64,000 bases of DNA from an uncultured Gammaproteobacteria bacterium (lineage in GTDB: Bacteria; Pseudomonadota; Gammaproteobacteria; Steroidobacterales; Woeseiaceae). The position numbers were made by a program, and so were the translations under genes. A model generated the notes under the pieces. It had not been told where the DNA came from and searched no databases. It saw nothing but the letters and a program-made list of their open reading frames with translations. The stretch lies in the NCBI GenBank assembly GCA_937899415.1, contig CALBPI010000060.1:1-64000 (forward strand), in the 5' to 3' direction. Positions 39,064 to 48,182 of this stretch are shown here, piece after piece. Each line of letters begins with the position of its first letter. Positions within the stretch are counted from its first letter, which is position 1.

Positions 39064-39303
39064 CCCGATTTCCCCGTTAGCCTGCGATCTGAATGACAGG
39101 GCCGGACAGGCGTTTGCGCAAACCTGGCCCGGCATCCCGCCCGCGAGGCGCTGTCGCTTTGTGGCGACCGTAATCTGTCCGCTTATGTAAGAAAACGACG
39201 TAAGGCGCTGAATTACCGTTCCTTGTCGTTGGTCTGATCGCCGACAAGTTCTTTCAAATCGCGCCTAAGTGACTGTGCAAGCTCACAGTTTTACTGTTTT
39301 CGG
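39064..39303 (+). other. Noncoding region upstream of the dcw promoter
   Basis: No gene is visible. It holds the palindrome GTTTGCGCAAAC (39112-39123) within outer arms GGGCC/GGCCC (39099-39103 and 39126-39130), a small hairpin GTCGC/GCGAC near 39153, and the inverted-repeat operator candidate at 39272-39297. Confidence 0.5.
39272..39297. promoter_or_regulatory. Inverted-repeat operator candidate upstream of the mraZ promoter
   Basis: ACTGTG (39272-39277), six bases, then CACAGT (39284-39289) form a perfect inverted repeat. CACAGT in turn pairs with ACTGT at 39293-39297 across TTT. The three alternating arms end 6 bp before the -35 hexamer. The spacing does not fit CRP (TGTGA-N6-TCACA) and the orientation is opposite to LexA boxes. 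The regulator is unknown. Confidence 0.45.
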
Positions 39304-39332
39304 TTGACGCTCCCGAGGCCCGTTTCTATAGT
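39304..39332 (+). promoter_or_regulatory. Promoter of the dcw operon (mraZ)
   Basis: TTGACG (39304-39309) and TATAGT (39327-39332) are separated by exactly 17 nt. The predicted start near 39339 lies among the MraZ-type repeats and about 48 nt before the mraZ ATG. Confidence 0.75.
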
Positions 39333-39365
39333 GGCAAAAAGTGGGTATTAGTGGGGATTGATGGG
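39332..39365 (+). promoter_or_regulatory. MraZ-binding repeats at the dcw promoter
   Basis: TGGG repeats start at 39342, 39352 and 39362, exactly 10 bp apart, and a weaker TGGC at 39332 continues the phase upstream. MraZ is known to bind direct TGGG-type repeats spaced by one helical turn at its own promoter and repress the dcw operon. Here they cover the -10 element and the start site, consistent with autorepression. Confidence 0.75.
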
Positions 39366-39386
39366 GTTTCCCGTCTTTTTTGACAC

Positions 39387-39839
39387 ATGTTTCGGGGTCT
39401 CAACAAGGTAACGGTCGATGCGAAGGGGCGCTTTGCGTTCCCCACGCGTGTTCGTGAGCGCATTTCACAGCGCTGCGCGAACCAGCTCGTCGCCACGGTT
39501 GACCGGGATCACTGTCTCCTCATTTATCCGATGCCTGACTGGGAGGATATCGAACGCAAGCTCGAACGTCTGCCCAGTTTCAATCCGCAAACCCGACGGC
39601 TGCAGCGGCTCATGCTCGGTCACGCCAGCGAGATGGAGCTCGACGGCCACGGGCGCGTGCTGTTGCACGCCGCATTGCGGGAGTTCGCAGGCATTGAGAA
39701 GCACGCGGTCCTCGTAGGGCAGGGCCGCAAGTTCGAACTCTGGGACGAGACGCGCTGGAACGAGAGGCGAGAAGACTGGCTGGCCGAAGACGAGGCGGGC
39801 CTGGAGCTACCGGCAGAACTCGAAACGTTGTCGCTGTAA
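39387..39839 (+). CDS. mraZ: Transcriptional regulator MraZ
   Basis: A 150-residue AbrB-fold DNA-binding protein with two SpoVT/MraZ repeats (MFRGLNKVTVDAKGRFAFPTRVRERI, then ASEMELDGHGRVLLHAALREFAGIEKHAVLVGQGRKFELWDE) that forms ring oligomers. It represses the division and wall operon it heads, through the repeats at 39332-39365. The ATG at 39387 matches the family N-terminus. It lies 3 nt upstream of rsmH. Confidence 0.96.
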   Translation: MFRGLNKVTVDAKGRFAFPTRVRERISQRCANQLVATVDRDHCLLIYPMPDWEDIERKLERLPSFNPQTRRLQRLMLGHASEMELDGHGRVLLHAALREFAGIEKHAVLVGQGRKFELWDETRWNERREDWLAEDEAGLELPAELETLSL

Positions 39840-39842
39840 GCC

Positions 39843-40775
39843 ATGGCGCACGTCCCGGTTCTGCTCACCGAGGTCCTCGAGGGTCTCGCGCTTCGCGACG
39901 ACGGCGTCTACGTCGATGCAACTTTTGGTCGCGGTGGGCACAGCGCGGCCATTCTCGAGCGATTGTCGGCCGCGGGCAGGCTCGTCGCTCTGGACCGGGA
40001 TGACACGGCAGTGACGGAAGCACGGGCGAAGTTTGAAGGCGATCCACGCTTTGCGATCGCGCATCGGTCATTCGCGGCAATCAGGGAGGTGTGCGAGGCG
40101 CACGACATCCTGGGCCGCGTCGATGGGCTGCTGTTCGACTTCGGCGTGTCGTCGCCGCAGCTCGATGAAGGTGAGCGCGGATTCAGCTTCCTTAATGATG
40201 GCCCGCTCGACATGCGTATGGACCGGCGCCAGACACTGACGGCTGCCGACTACCTGGCCGAGGTCGACGAGCAGACGCTCGCGCGCGACCTCAAACAGCT
40301 CGGTGAAGAACCTCTGGCGCGCGCCTACGCTCGCGCCATCGTCGCTGCGCGAGCTGATGCACCCATCACGCGCACGGTGCAGCTCGCCGATCTCATCGAG
40401 TCGGTCACGCCGGCTCGTGTCCGCCGACGCTCGAACCGCCACCCGGCCACGCGTGTATTCCAGGCGATTCGCATGCGCATCAACGACGAGCTCGGTGAGC
40501 TCGAGGCGGCGCTTGACGCTGTGCCCGACGTGCTTGCCGTAGGCGGCCGTGTGGCTTTTCTCACCTTTCATTCGCTCGAGGACCGGCCCGTAAAGCGCTT
40601 TCTGCGTGCGATGGCCGCCGAGGATCCGGCATGGCGCGGCTTGCCGGACATGCCGGAGCACGCGCGTGCGCGCATGCGCATCGTCGGTCGCGACCGCAAG
40701 GCGGGGCCAGAAGAAATTGAGGACAACCCGCGCTCGCGCAGCGCGCGTTTACGCGTTGGGGAGCGACTGCGATGA
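39843..40775 (+). CDS. rsmH: 16S rRNA (cytosine-1402-N4)-methyltransferase
   Basis: RsmH methylates N4 of C1402 in 16S rRNA, completing the modification begun by RsmI. The 310-residue protein has the SAM-binding DATFGRGGHSAAIL, GVSSPQLDEGERGFSFLNDGPLDMRMD, ATRVFQAIRMRINDELGELE and AFLTFHSLEDRPVKRF blocks. It overlaps ftsL by 4 nt (ATGA). Confidence 0.97.
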   Translation: MAHVPVLLTEVLEGLALRDDGVYVDATFGRGGHSAAILERLSAAGRLVALDRDDTAVTEARAKFEGDPRFAIAHRSFAAIREVCEAHDILGRVDGLLFDFGVSSPQLDEGERGFSFLNDGPLDMRMDRRQTLTAADYLAEVDEQTLARDLKQLGEEPLARAYARAIVAARADAPITRTVQLADLIESVTPARVRRRSNRHPATRVFQAIRMRINDELGELEAALDAVPDVLAVGGRVAFLTFHSLEDRPVKRFLRAMAAEDPAWRGLPDMPEHARARMRIVGRDRKAGPEEIEDNPRSRSARLRVGERLR

Positions 40776-41158
40776 GCGTATTGCCTGAGACACGAACGGC
40801 CTGGTACGAGAGCCCGACGCTTGCGATCGTGGCCTTGTTCGCAGCGACGGCTGCCGCGGTAGCGCTGGCGTTCACCAAGCACGAGTCGCGTAAGAACTTC
40901 ATCGAGTTGCAGCGACTGTCCCGCGAGCGCGACGCCATCAATATCGAGTGGACGCGGCTGCAGATTGAGCAGGCCGCCTACGCCGCGCACACGCTCATCG
41001 AAGAAAAGGCCAGTGAGTCGCTGTCCCTGAAGCGCCCCGACTCCGAAGACCTGCTGCTCATCGGCGACGACGGCGACTACCGCTTCTTCGTGCTCGAGCC
41101 GGCCGTGGGTGACGGTACGCGCGCGTCGATTGACGAAGAGACTGAGGCGGCGCCATGA
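40772..41158 (+). CDS. ftsL: Cell division protein FtsL
   Basis: A small bitopic division protein that forms the FtsQLB complex and activates septal peptidoglycan synthesis. The 128-residue protein has one membrane helix (LAIVALFAATAAAVALAFT, about 16-34) followed by a periplasmic coiled coil (residues about 45-75: LQRLSRERDAINIEWTRLQIEQ). The C-terminal 30 residues are acidic. The call rests on the coil pattern and on its position between rsmH and ftsI. Confidence 0.9.
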   Translation: MSVLPETRTAWYESPTLAIVALFAATAAAVALAFTKHESRKNFIELQRLSRERDAINIEWTRLQIEQAAYAAHTLIEEKASESLSLKRPDSEDLLLIGDDGDYRFFVLEPAVGDGTRASIDEETEAAP

Positions 41159-42876
41159 AACGCGCGGCTGAACGCAAGGCGCAGGCGCTGCGCCGGTTCC
41201 GCATTCGCAGCGCGCTCATGCTGAGCGCGTTTGCCGTTGCGGCCATTGGGCTTGTGGGCAAGAGCATCTGGGTGGTGGTCGTCGATCGCGATGACATCAT
41301 GCTGCTGGCCGAGGCGCGTCACCTGCGCACGATCACGATCAACCCCAGCCGCGGCAGCATCGTCGACCGCAACGGTGAACCCATGGCGGTGTCGACGCCC
41401 GTTGACAGCATCGGCGCCATTCCGAAAACACTGGCGCCCGCCATCGACGAATTCCAGCCACTGGCCGAGGCGCTCGGTGCCAATGCCGAACAGCTCATGC
41501 GCCGAGTGTCGCGCAACATGGACAAGGAGTTCGTGTTCCTTGCGCGACGTCTCCGGCCGAGCCAGGTCGAGGCCGTCAACGCCTTGCAGTTGCCAGGCAT
41601 CGACGTTCGTCGTGAGTACAAGCGCTACTACCCCGCGGGTGAGGTGGCCGTGCACCTCGTCGGTATGACGGATATCGAAGACATCGGGCAGGAAGGGCTT
41701 GAGAAGGCCTTTAATGCCGTGCTGGCGGGTGAGCCCGGTGCCAAGCGCGTGCTCCGCGACCGCAAGGGCCATGTCATCGAGGAAGTGGAGAGCATTCGGT
41801 CGGTGCGCCATGGCCAGACCCTGGTGAGCAGCATCGACTTGCGACTGCAGTATTTCGCGCACCGCGAGCTCAAGCGCGCCGCAATGGCGCACCGCGCACG
41901 GTCCGGTTCGGTTGTCGTACTCGACGTCAAGACGGGTGAAGTGCTCGCCATGGTCAACTGGCCGGCGACCAACCCCAACAACCGTGCTGCGCTAAAACTT
42001 GATGCGATCAAGAACCGGGCCGTGCTCGACAACCACGAGCCGGGATCGGCCATTAAGCCGCTGATCGTTGCTGCGGCGTTATCGACAGGCGTGGCCGACG
42101 CCGCTGCGATCATCGATACCTCGCCGGGCAAGATCCAGGTGGGCGCCAAGTCCATCGAGGACAAGAACAACCTGGGCCCGATAAGCCTGGCCACGATCCT
42201 GTCGCGCTCGAGCAATGTTGGCATGACGAAGGTGGCGTTGCGCATGGAGCCCGAGCAGATGTGGCGCGTGCTCGACCGGTTCGGCTTTGGCCAGCCCACG
42301 GGCGGCGGATTCCTGGCCGAGTCATCGGGCCTGCTCAGTCATCACTCCTACTGGCGCGATATCAGTCAGGCCACGATCAGCTACGGCTACGGCCTCACCG
42401 TCACGCCGCTGCAATTGGCGCGTTCCTACGCGGCGCTCGGCAACGGTGGGGTGCTGCCACAGATCTCGCTGCTGGCGAACCCGCCGCCCGAAGCCGGCGT
42501 GCGCGTTATTGATGCCGAGGTGGCCGAGGCCGTGCTGGGCATGATGGAGCAGGTCGTAGGCCCGGGCGGCACGGCGCGCAAGGCGGCCATTCCCGGCTAT
42601 CGCGTGGCCGGCAAGACGGGCACCTCCAAGAAGTCGGCCGTCGGCGGCTACGCTGACGACCGTTACCTGTCCGTATTCGCAGGTCTGGTTCCCGTATCCG
42701 AACCGCGGTTCGCGGCGATCGTCATACTCGACGAGCCGTCAGGCGATGCCTACTACGGTGGTGACGTGGCTGCGCCCGTGTTTTCGGTTGTGATGCGCGA
42801 GGCGCTGCGTCTGTTTGCCGTTGCACCCGACGATTCGCCGGCGATCGGCGCCGGCGCCATGCAGGCGGCGCGCTGA
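41155..42876 (+). CDS. ftsI: Septal peptidoglycan transpeptidase FtsI (PBP3)
   Basis: FtsI cross-links septal peptidoglycan with FtsW and is a beta-lactam target. The 573-residue protein has a short cytoplasmic tail, one membrane helix (about 18-40), a PBP-dimer domain (NPSRGSIVDRNGEPMAVSTP) and a transpeptidase domain with S-x-x-K in EPGSAIKPL, SxN in SRSSNVGM and KTG in KTGTSKK. It overlaps ftsL by 4 nt and murE by 1 nt. Confidence 0.97.
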   Translation: MKRAAERKAQALRRFRIRSALMLSAFAVAAIGLVGKSIWVVVVDRDDIMLLAEARHLRTITINPSRGSIVDRNGEPMAVSTPVDSIGAIPKTLAPAIDEFQPLAEALGANAEQLMRRVSRNMDKEFVFLARRLRPSQVEAVNALQLPGIDVRREYKRYYPAGEVAVHLVGMTDIEDIGQEGLEKAFNAVLAGEPGAKRVLRDRKGHVIEEVESIRSVRHGQTLVSSIDLRLQYFAHRELKRAAMAHRARSGSVVVLDVKTGEVLAMVNWPATNPNNRAALKLDAIKNRAVLDNHEPGSAIKPLIVAAALSTGVADAAAIIDTSPGKIQVGAKSIEDKNNLGPISLATILSRSSNVGMTKVALRMEPEQMWRVLDRFGFGQPTGGGFLAESSGLLSHHSYWRDISQATISYGYGLTVTPLQLARSYAALGNGGVLPQISLLANPPPEAGVRVIDAEVAEAVLGMMEQVVGPGGTARKAAIPGYRVAGKTGTSKKSAVGGYADDRYLSVFAGLVPVSEPRFAAIVILDEPSGDAYYGGDVAAPVFSVVMREALRLFAVAPDDSPAIGAGAMQAAR

Positions 42877-44381
42877 TGATGGCTTCTGAACACCGCGCAG
42901 CCTGGAACCTGGCGACGCTTGTGGGCGATGACGTTCAGGCGCCGTCGATCACGGTGACGGGCCTGGCGCTCGACAGTCGTCGCGCCCGACCGGGTGATGC
43001 GTTCTTTGCCGTGCAGGGCGTCACCCGGCACGGCATCGCCTTCGCCGCCGATGCCGTTGCCAACGGCGCAGTCGCTGTGCTCACGGATCTCGAAGCTGGC
43101 GACGCGCGACTCAAGGACGTGCCCGAGACGACCGCGGTGGTGCACATTGGCACCAACCGCGAGACCGTGGGCGCGATCGCGGCACGGTTCTTTGGTGCGC
43201 CGACCGAGGCGCTCCAACTCGTCGCGATAACGGGCACCAATGGCAAGTCGAGCATCAGCTGGCTCGTTGCGAGCGCGCTCGAGGCGCTGGGGCGCGACGC
43301 CGCGATTCTGGGTACGCTGGGTGGCGGCCGACCGCAACAGCGCGTCCACCAGGCCCTGACCACACCCGACGCCGTGAGCCTGCACGCGTTCGCCGCGCGC
43401 CTTGTTGACGAGGGCGTCACCGCGCTGGCTATGGAGGCATCGTCTCACGCCATTGACCAGGCCCGCATTGCAGGCGCCGACATCGACGTTGCCGTGTTCA
43501 GCAACCTGTCACGTGACCACCTCGACTATCACGGTGACATGCAGCACTACTTTGAGGCCAAGGCCGCGCTGTTCGCCCGCAAAGAACTGCGTGCGCGTGT
43601 CATCTGCATCGACGACGCGGCCGGTCGCAGGCTGCACGAACGCCATGCAACCGACGCCATCTGGGTGGCGGCGGGCGATGCGCGCGGCGATTCAAACGCG
43701 CCGCACCTGTTTGCCACGGACATCCAGGCAAACGCGTCCGGCTTGTCCATTGCCTGGCAGAGCGGCGGTCTGACCGGCCAGCTCACCTCAACGCTCATGG
43801 GTCGCTTCAACGCGCAGAACCTCATGCTGGCGCTCGCCACGTTGCAAGCGCTCGGCGTCGGGCTCGGCCGCGCCGCAAATGCCTTGTCGCAGGTCGCAGC
43901 GCCGCCCGGGCGGTTGCAGCGTGCGGGCGCGCAGGCTCCCGCTGTGTACGTCGACTACGCCCACACGCCCGATGCCCTGGCCGCCGCGTTGTCGGCGTTG
44001 CGCCCGCACAGCCGCGGCGCGCTCTGGTGCGTATTTGGCTGCGGTGGCGACCGTGATCGCGGCAAGCGCGCCCCCATGGCGCGCGCGGCGGCGACCGGCG
44101 CCGATCACATCATCGTGACCAGCGACAACCCGCGCGGCGAGGCGCCCGAGGCCATCATCGCGGACGTCGTTGCTGGTCTCGGTGAGCAGTCGTACGAGGT
44201 ATTCGTCGATCGACGCGAGGCCATCGCGCACGCCGTGGCTGGCGCCGCCGAAGGCGACACCGTGCTCATCGCGGGCAAGGGTCATGAGACCACGCAGCGC
44301 ATCGGCGCCAGCGCTCTGCCGTTTGATGATGTCGCCGAAGCCCGCATCGCGCTGGCGCGGCGTGAGGAAGCGAGACGGTGA
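42876..44381 (+). CDS. murE: UDP-MurNAc-L-Ala-D-Glu:meso-DAP ligase
   Basis: MurE adds the third residue of the wall peptide. The 501-residue protein has the Mur ligase ATP loop GTNGKSS, the YVDYAHTPDAL segment, and the DNPR motif (TSDNPRGEAPE) that selects meso-diaminopimelate over lysine. Its start overlaps the ftsI stop (TGATG); a second ATG follows immediately. Confidence 0.97.
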   Translation: MMASEHRAAWNLATLVGDDVQAPSITVTGLALDSRRARPGDAFFAVQGVTRHGIAFAADAVANGAVAVLTDLEAGDARLKDVPETTAVVHIGTNRETVGAIAARFFGAPTEALQLVAITGTNGKSSISWLVASALEALGRDAAILGTLGGGRPQQRVHQALTTPDAVSLHAFAARLVDEGVTALAMEASSHAIDQARIAGADIDVAVFSNLSRDHLDYHGDMQHYFEAKAALFARKELRARVICIDDAAGRRLHERHATDAIWVAAGDARGDSNAPHLFATDIQANASGLSIAWQSGGLTGQLTSTLMGRFNAQNLMLALATLQALGVGLGRAANALSQVAAPPGRLQRAGAQAPAVYVDYAHTPDALAAALSALRPHSRGALWCVFGCGGDRDRGKRAPMARAAATGADHIIVTSDNPRGEAPEAIIADVVAGLGEQSYEVFVDRREAIAHAVAGAAEGDTVLIAGKGHETTQRIGASALPFDDVAEARIALARREEARR

Positions 44382-45730
44382 TGCACGGCAGCCTCGCAGA
44401 CAGCGCACGCGTACTCGGCGTGCCCGCGCCCACGGTCAATGCGTCGTTTCGCGGTGTGTCGACCGATACGCGCACGCTCGCGCAGGACAACCTCTTTGTG
44501 GCGCTCAACGGCCCCAACTACACGGGCGCTGACTTCGTGAGTGTGGCGCGTGAGGCCGGCGCGGCGGCCGCTATTACGGACCGTCAGGTAGACGACGTGC
44601 TGCCGCAGCTCGTCGTCGATGACACCCGCGACGCCATTGGCGCGCTGGCGCGTGACTGGCGCCGTCGCTTTTCGCCTCAGGTCATCGGCATCACGGGTAG
44701 CAACGGCAAGACCACGACACGCTCGCTGATCGCGGCCTGCTGCGGCCCAGAGACGCTGGCCACCGTGGGCAACCTCAACAACGACATCGGCGTGCCATTG
44801 ACGCTGTTTCGACTCGATGCCTCGCACCGGCGCGCCGTCATCGAGATGGGCGCCAACCACCAGGGCGAAATCGCTGCACTGGCGGCTATCGCTGAACCTT
44901 CTATTGGCATCGTGACCAACGCGGGGCCCGCCCACCTCGAAGGTTTCGGCGGCATCGATGGTGTTGCGCAGGGCAAGGGCGAGCTGTTCAAGGCGCTGGA
45001 TCGTGGTGACGTGGCCGTGATCAACGCCGACGACGTGTACGCGCCGCTCTGGCGGGAGTTAGCAGCGCCAGCCACGGTGCGCACGTTCGGCAGCACCCCT
45101 GACGCGGATGTCTGGTTCGATGACGTGCGCGTTCGCGAAGGCGGCGGCCTGGACTTCCGGCTCAACGTGGCCGGCGAGTCGGCCGACGTTTCTCTCGCAC
45201 TCGACGGGCGTCACAACGCGATGAACGCGGCCGGCGCGGCAGCTGCGGCGCTGGCTGCGGGTGTGCCACTCGCGCAGATCGTGGCTCGGCTCTCAACGGT
45301 CATGGCCGAGCCCGGGCGTCAGCGCGTGGTCGCGGGCCGTGAGGGCGCGCAGCTTGTTGACGATAGTTACAACGCCAATCCCGCATCGATGCGGGCGGGT
45401 GCCGCGAGCCTTGTGGCCGCAGGTGGCCGCGCCTGGATGGTGGTCGGTGACATGGGTGAGCTCGGTGACGACACAGAGTCCCTGCACGCAGCCCTGGGCC
45501 GTGACCTGGCTGCCGCAGGCGTAGAGCGACTGTTCGCGCTGGGCCCGTTGTCGGCCGCGACCGCACAGGCGTTCGGTGAGCTTGCTGAACACTTCGAAGA
45601 TCACGACGCCCTCGCCGAGCGCGTTGCGCAAGGGCTGGCACCGGACGTGCGCGTGCTCGTAAAAGGGTCGCGTTCGATGCGCATGGAGCACATTGTCGAG
45701 CGCCTCCGCGCTGTCGAGGAGACCGCCTGA
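44381..45730 (+). CDS. murF: UDP-MurNAc-tripeptide:D-Ala-D-Ala ligase
   Basis: MurF adds D-Ala-D-Ala to the UDP-MurNAc-tripeptide. The 449-residue protein shows [10 protein letters not shown]-like N-domain sequence ([20 protein letters not shown]), ATP loop [18 protein letters not shown] and [13 protein letters not shown]. The ATG at 44381 overlaps the murE stop; an in-frame GTG at 44378 is an alternative. Confidence 0.97.
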   Translation: MHGSLADSARVLGVPAPTVNASFRGVSTDTRTLAQDNLFVALNGPNYTGADFVSVAREAGAAAAITDRQVDDVLPQLVVDDTRDAIGALARDWRRRFSPQVIGITGSNGKTTTRSLIAACCGPETLATVGNLNNDIGVPLTLFRLDASHRRAVIEMGANHQGEIAALAAIAEPSIGIVTNAGPAHLEGFGGIDGVAQGKGELFKALDRGDVAVINADDVYAPLWRELAAPATVRTFGSTPDADVWFDDVRVREGGGLDFRLNVAGESADVSLALDGRHNAMNAAGAAAAALAAGVPLAQIVARLSTVMAEPGRQRVVAGREGAQLVDDSYNANPASMRAGAASLVAAGGRAWMVVGDMGELGDDTESLHAALGRDLAAAGVERLFALGPLSAATAQAFGELAEHFEDHDALAERVAQGLAPDVRVLVKGSRSMRMEHIVERLRAVEETA

Positions 45731-45732
45731 CC

Positions 45733-46815
45733 ATGTTGCTCTGGCTTGCCGAATACCTGACCCGCTTCGAGAGCGGCTTCAATGTCTTCAGCTACCTGAC
45801 GATGCGCGCCATCCTGGGTGCGCTGACGGCGCTCGTCATCTCGTTCGTGATCGGACCGATGATGATCAACCGACTGACTCTGCGTCAGATCGGGCAGACC
45901 GTGCGCGACGACGGTCCGGAGTCGCACCTGGAAAAGGCCGGAACGCCGACCATGGGTGGCGCGCTCATTCTCACGGCCGTCGCCGTGTCGACGCTGCTCT
46001 GGGCCGATCTTGGCAGTCGCTTTACCTGGGTCGTCGTCGGCGTGTTGCTGAGCTTTGGCGCGATTGGCTTCTACGACGACTGGAAGAAGCTCGTGCTGCG
46101 CGACAGCGCGGGCCTGGCCGGTCGCTGGAAGCTGACCTGGCAGACGCTGTTCGGGCTCATCGCGGCCATCGCGCTTTATCGCACGGCAACCTCGCCCATC
46201 GAGTCGCAGCTATTGATCCCGTTCTTCAAGGACGTGTTCCTGCCGCTCGGGATCGCGCAGGTGCTGTTCACGACGTTCATCGTCGTCGGCTTCTCCAACG
46301 CTGTGAACCTGACCGATGGTCTCGACGGGCTCGCCATCATGCCGACCGTGCTTGTCGGCGGCGCGCTGGGTGTCTTCGCCTATGTCGCGGGCAACATCAA
46401 CTTCTCGGGGTACCTCGGGGTGCCCTATGTCGCGGGCGCGGGAGAAGTACTCGTGTTCTGCGCGGCCATCGCAGGCGCCGGCCTGGGCTTTCTCTGGTTC
46501 AACACGTATCCCGCGCAGGTGTTCATGGGCGATGTCGGCGCGCTCGCGCTGGGCGCAGCACTCGGCGTCGTGTCGGTCATCGTTCGACAGGAACTCGTGC
46601 TCGTCATCATGGGTGGCGTGTTCGTGGTCGAAACGCTCTCGGTAATGATCCAGGTGGCCTCATTCAAGCTCACGGGCAAGCGCGTGTTCCGCATGGCCCC
46701 GCTGCACCATCACTACGAGCTCAAAGGCTGGCCCGAGCCCAAGGTCATCGTGCGGTTCTGGATCATCACGGTGATCCTGGTCCTCGTCGGCCTGGCGAGC
46801 CTGAAGATCCGTTGA
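45733..46815 (+). CDS. mraY: Phospho-MurNAc-pentapeptide transferase
   Basis: MraY makes lipid I by attaching phospho-MurNAc-pentapeptide to undecaprenyl phosphate. The 360-residue protein has about ten membrane helices and the catalytic sequences [28 protein letters not shown] and the C-terminal [19 protein letters not shown]. It lies 2 nt past murF and overlaps murD by 1 nt. Confidence 0.97.
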   Translation: MLLWLAEYLTRFESGFNVFSYLTMRAILGALTALVISFVIGPMMINRLTLRQIGQTVRDDGPESHLEKAGTPTMGGALILTAVAVSTLLWADLGSRFTWVVVGVLLSFGAIGFYDDWKKLVLRDSAGLAGRWKLTWQTLFGLIAAIALYRTATSPIESQLLIPFFKDVFLPLGIAQVLFTTFIVVGFSNAVNLTDGLDGLAIMPTVLVGGALGVFAYVAGNINFSGYLGVPYVAGAGEVLVFCAAIAGAGLGFLWFNTYPAQVFMGDVGALALGAALGVVSVIVRQELVLVIMGGVFVVETLSVMIQVASFKLTGKRVFRMAPLHHHYELKGWPEPKVIVRFWIITVILVLVGLASLKIR

Positions 46816-48182
46816 TGGTGGCCGAGGACGACATGCGCGACCAACTGGCCAGAGACATGGCAGGCGACACGCTCATACTGGGCGTCGGCGCCACGGGTGC
46901 ATCCGTGGCGCGCCATCTTGCGCGACAGGGTCGCGAGGCCGTGTTTGCAGATACGCGCGCCGATGCCGACACGCGTGCCGTGCTCGAGGCCTTGCCGGGT
47001 TCGGCGACGCACCTCGGCGACTTGTCGGGCGTCGATCTTGAGGGCGTGGGCTGCATCGTCGCATCACCGGGTGTGGCACCCCACGAGCCATTCCTGAAGC
47101 GCGCCGAAGCGGCAGGCGTGCCCGTGGTCAGCGACATCGATCTGTTCTGCGACGCGGCGCGCGCGCCGATCGTGGCGGTGACGGGCTCGAATGGCAAAAG
47201 CACTGTGGTCAGCCTCGTCGCCGCGCTTTGCGAACACGCCGGTGTTGCCGCGGCGGCCGGGGGCAACCTGGGTACACCGGCGCTGGACCTCATCGACGGT
47301 CCCGTTCCGGCGTTTTACGTGCTCGAGCTGTCGAGCTTCCAGCTGCAGCGCACATCGTCTCTGGATGCGTACTGCGCCAGCGTGCTCAACGTGACGCCTG
47401 ACCATCTCGACTGGCACGGTGACTTTGAAGCCTACGCCGCCGCGAAGTACCGCATCTACGCCCGCTGCGAGTACGCCGTCGTCAATGCTGATGCGCCGCC
47501 ACCGCGCGGGCTCATCGACGACCGCGCCACGATGTTGTCTGTCACGGCCGGCCAGCCGGGTTTGCGCCAGTTTGGACTGCGCGGCCGCGGCGCCGACACC
47601 ATGTTCGCATTTGGCGACCGCGACCTCATGCCGGTATCGGAGTGCGCGCTTGCGGGCCGCCACAACCACGTCAATGCATTGGCGGCGCTGGCGATCGGCA
47701 GCGCCATGGACCTGCCCATGTCGGCCATGCTCGATGGCTTGCGTGTCTTCTCCGGTCTGCCGCACCGCCACCAGTGCGTCGCACGGCGCCGCGACGTGGA
47801 CTGGATCGATGACTCCAAGGCGACCAACAGCGCCTCGGCGCTCGCATCTGTCGGGGCCGTGGCGGGTCCCCTCGTCCTGCTCGCCGGTGGACGTGGCAAG
47901 GGCGAAGACCTGGCAGCGTTTGCACAAGCACTGCCACGGCACGTCACGGCCTGCGTCGTTTACGGCGAGAACCGCGAGGGGCTCGCAGATCGGCTGCGCG
48001 ATGCCGGCCTGTCCTGCACGGTCACCGAGACGCTCAATGAGGCTGTGGCGATTGCCGCCACGCTTGCCGGGCCGGGTGACACGGTTTTGTTGGCTCCTGC
48101 AGCGGCAAGCCAGGATCAGTTCGCGGATTACCGCGCGCGGGGCCGCGCGTTCGCTGCCGCCGTCGAGGGGCTCGACGCATGA
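46815..48182 (+). CDS. murD: UDP-MurNAc-L-Ala:D-Glu ligase
   Basis: MurD adds D-glutamate to UDP-MurNAc-L-alanine. The 455-residue protein has an N-terminal Rossmann-like domain (LILGVGATGASVARHLARQG), ATP loop GSNGKSTV, LELSSFQLQ, and the NVTPDHLDWHG and DDSKATN motifs. The ATG at 46815 overlaps the mraY stop (TGATG); the open frame continues far upstream antisense and out of frame to known genes, without homology. It overlaps ftsW by 4 nt. Confidence 0.96.
   Translation: MVAEDDMRDQLARDMAGDTLILGVGATGASVARHLARQGREAVFADTRADADTRAVLEALPGSATHLGDLSGVDLEGVGCIVASPGVAPHEPFLKRAEAAGVPVVSDIDLFCDAARAPIVAVTGSNGKSTVVSLVAALCEHAGVAAAAGGNLGTPALDLIDGPVPAFYVLELSSFQLQRTSSLDAYCASVLNVTPDHLDWHGDFEAYAAAKYRIYARCEYAVVNADAPPPRGLIDDRATMLSVTAGQPGLRQFGLRGRGADTMFAFGDRDLMPVSECALAGRHNHVNALAALAIGSAMDLPMSAMLDGLRVFSGLPHRHQCVARRRDVDWIDDSKATNSASALASVGAVAGPLVLLAGGRGKGEDLAAFAQALPRHVTACVVYGENREGLADRLRDAGLSCTVTETLNEAVAIAATLAGPGDTVLLAPAAASQDQFADYRARGRAFAAAVEGLDA

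Noticed and set aside
39272-39289. CRP/Vfr site upstream of mraZ
   Set aside because: TGTG and CACA are 6 nt apart instead of the 8 nt in TGTGA-N6-TCACA.
43000-43060. Possible horizontal transfer within the dcw cluster
   Set aside because: Gene order, overlaps and base composition are uniform across mraZ-lpxC, so there is no sign of insertion.
45693-46814. Upstream extension of the murD frame through mraY
   Set aside because: It is the out-of-frame reading of mraY; MurD begins at the TGATG overlap at 46815.
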